From Streptomyces sp. 71268 (GTDB lineage: Bacteria; Actinomycetota; Actinomycetes; Streptomycetales; Streptomycetaceae), in contig NZ_CP114200.1 of the NCBI RefSeq assembly GCF_029392895.1, positions 496,001 to 560,000 on the forward strand: a stretch of DNA of 64,000 nucleotides. Direction: 5' to 3'. Every line of letters begins with the position of its first letter. The first letter of the stretch is position 1. Position numbers and translations under genes: made by a program. The notes under the pieces are model-generated. The model saw nothing but the letters and a program-made list of their open reading frames with translations, ran no database searches and was not told the DNA's origin. Shown here piece after piece: positions 62,960-64,000 of the stretch.

Positions 62960-63332
62960 GTAGGGGCCGGGCAGCCGTTCGGAGCGTAGGCGCCGGACGG
63001 TTTGCTCGATCAGCCGCTCGACCGCGTGGCTTTCGTTGGCTGCTCAGAACAGTTGCGGGACAATCGGGAGCACGTGCGCGAGCGCCAGCGTCGGCCCCAA
63101 CCGTCCTTGCTCCGTCGAGAGGTGGCGCGGCCGCGAGAGGGGCCCGCGACCGGCGCGGGGCGTGGGCCCGGTGGCCCGGCGACGCGTACCCGCTTCCGAC
63201 GAGCTGTCCGCGCCGACGAGTCCGGCACGCCCCGCCCAGCGGCCGGTTGGCTCGCTTCGAGCAGAGCGTCCCCGTAACAACCAGCGGAAAACCGCTCGAC
63301 GGGCCGAGTCGGGCCCGTCATGATCCGCTCTC
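62960..63332. other. Intergenic stretch without a recognised gene
   Basis: About 370 bases. Frames on both strands are Arg/Pro-rich and look like high-GC chance frames. No hairpin or promoter is convincing except CATGAT at 63319-63324, a possible -10 for the next gene. Confidence 0.35.
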
Positions 63333-64000
63333 GTGACGTCTTCCCCGCACCACCTGGTCCACGCCGCCGCCCGCAACAACGCCGAATGGTGTGCGGCGAT
63401 GAGCCGATCGCACGGCCTGACGGGCGAGTTTCGGGCGGATGCCTGGGCCTCTCCGGCCCGCACGCCGCTGTACTACCCCGACGCGGTGACGCTGGTGCCG
63501 GGCGCCGACCGGGCCGCGCTGGTGTCCCGGATCGACACCACAGCGCCCGGCGCCACCATCAAGGACAGCTTCGCCGACCTCGATCTGACGGAGGCCGGCT
63601 TCCACGTGCTGTTCGACGCGCAGTGGCTGCACCGTCCGGCGAGTGCGCCCGCCTGCGCGCCGGATCTCTCCTGGGAGGTGGCGAGCGATCCGGCCGCGCT
63701 GCGCGCCTGGGCGCTCACCTGGGACGGCGGGGAGGGCAACGCGGACCTCTTCCGCCCCGAACTACTCGACGACCCGGCCACCTTCGTGCTCGCGGGACAG
63801 TCCGCCGATGACCAGGTACTCGCCGGCGCGGTGGCGAGCCGCGGTGACCAGGTCGTCGGCGTCTCCAACGTCTTCGGCCTGGACGGCGGTCCGGACTCGA
63901 CCTGGCCCGGCGTACTGAACACCCTGCACAAGCTGTTCCCCACCCTGCCGGTGGTCGGCTACGAGCAGGGTGAGGACCTGACGGCCGCCGTCCGCCATGG
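63333..64000 (+). CDS. GNAT-like hypothetical protein, 3' end outside window
   Basis: The frame opens at GTG 63333 (T-S-S-P-H-H-L-V-H-A-A-A-R-N-N-A-E-W-C) and runs without a stop to the window end, giving 222 visible residues. Features include Y-Y-P-D-A-V-T-L-V-P-G, L-V-S-R-I-D, then S-W-E-V-A-S-D-P-A-A-L and a late V-G-Y-E-Q-G-E-D-L-T-A-A-V-R-H-G. That last segment resembles the final helix of an acetyltransferase-like fold. It is therefore placed near GNAT proteins with caution. The longer plus-strand frame overlapping it is a shadow. Confidence 0.7.
   Translation, partial: MTSSPHHLVHAAARNNAEWCAAMSRSHGLTGEFRADAWASPARTPLYYPDAVTLVPGADRAALVSRIDTTAPGATIKDSFADLDLTEAGFHVLFDAQWLHRPASAPACAPDLSWEVASDPAALRAWALTWDGGEGNADLFRPELLDDPATFVLAGQSADDQVLAGAVASRGDQVVGVSNVFGLDGGPDSTWPGVLNTLHKLFPTLPVVGYEQGEDLTAAVRH

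Noticed and set aside
63320..63811. Plus-strand frame starting at 63320
   Set aside because: It is Arg/Gly-rich without motifs. The overlapping frame from GTG 63333 has normal codon use and is open to the window end.

Overview
This is a very GC-rich actinomycete chromosome segment, most likely Streptomyces or a close relative. The support is the strong G/C bias at third codon positions, the MbtH-coupled NRPS, an XRE/DUF397 pair, a Methyltransf_19 (DUF574) methyltransferase, a DasR-type operator and several promoters that point to leaderless mRNAs. No rRNA or tRNA gene, CRISPR array or replication origin was seen.

Layout. (1) 1-14.85 kb is the right end of a non-ribosomal peptide cluster. It holds the C-terminal 4.5 thousand residues of an NRPS (A-T / C-A-T-E / C-A-T / C-A-T-E), an MbtH partner and a GNAT acetyltransferase. 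The NRPS has no release domain, so another subunit must lie outside the window. (2) 15.2-22.5 kb carries a secreted PEBP-like protein, a caspase-like protease with an EACC1 partner (candidate conflict or cell-death module, with a one-base frameshift in the protease), a serine hydrolase, a methyltransferase and a DinB-like protein. (3) 22.7-25.5 kb is a small sugar-acid-type catabolic locus: enolase-superfamily dehydratase, divergent GntR regulator and SDR, with a palindromic operator. (4) 26.1-29.5 kb has a zinc-ribbon/sigma-like pair, a Methyltransf_19 enzyme and an XRE plus DUF397 pair. (5) 29.8-34.2 kb has an SMI1/KNR4-like protein, an XRE-cupin regulator divergent from an AzlC/AzlD exporter, and a YCII-like protein. 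(6) 34.2-37.7 kb is an accessory island: a DUF4157 (eCIS-core) protein with a nuclease-like C-terminus, bracketed by two decayed copies of one IS5-family element.

(7) 37.7-40.4 kb has a flavoprotein, an alpha/beta hydrolase and a polysaccharide deacetylase under a dre (DasR) site. (8) 40.9-48.1 kb has an ABC exporter, a leucine-rich-repeat protein, a kinase-fold phosphotransferase, an S9 peptidase and a Rieske lipoprotein. (9) 48.2-55.6 kb is rich in regulators and exporters: LysR/EamA, MocR/PNPOx/PaiB and two more EamA transporters. (10) 55.6-59.6 kb has a Clp-N protein, a PadR regulator, a small hypothetical protein, an SDR and an MmyB-like XRE regulator. (11) 59.7-64 kb is a patchwork region: a truncated inverted duplicate of the PaiB gene, a tyrosine-integrase tail, a HAD-like protein, a VOC protein and a partial GNAT-like gene cut by the window end.

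How the genes work together. The NRPS and MbtH make part of a peptide containing Thr, Val and two D-residues. The dehydratase, SDR and GntR form a regulated catabolic unit. AzlCD with its cupin regulator is a branched-chain amino-acid export unit. The MocR, PNPOx-like and PaiB-like genes form a PLP/FMN-linked regulatory neighbourhood. The EACC1-caspase pair and the IS-bracketed DUF4157 nuclease-like gene are the two best candidates for poorly described biology.
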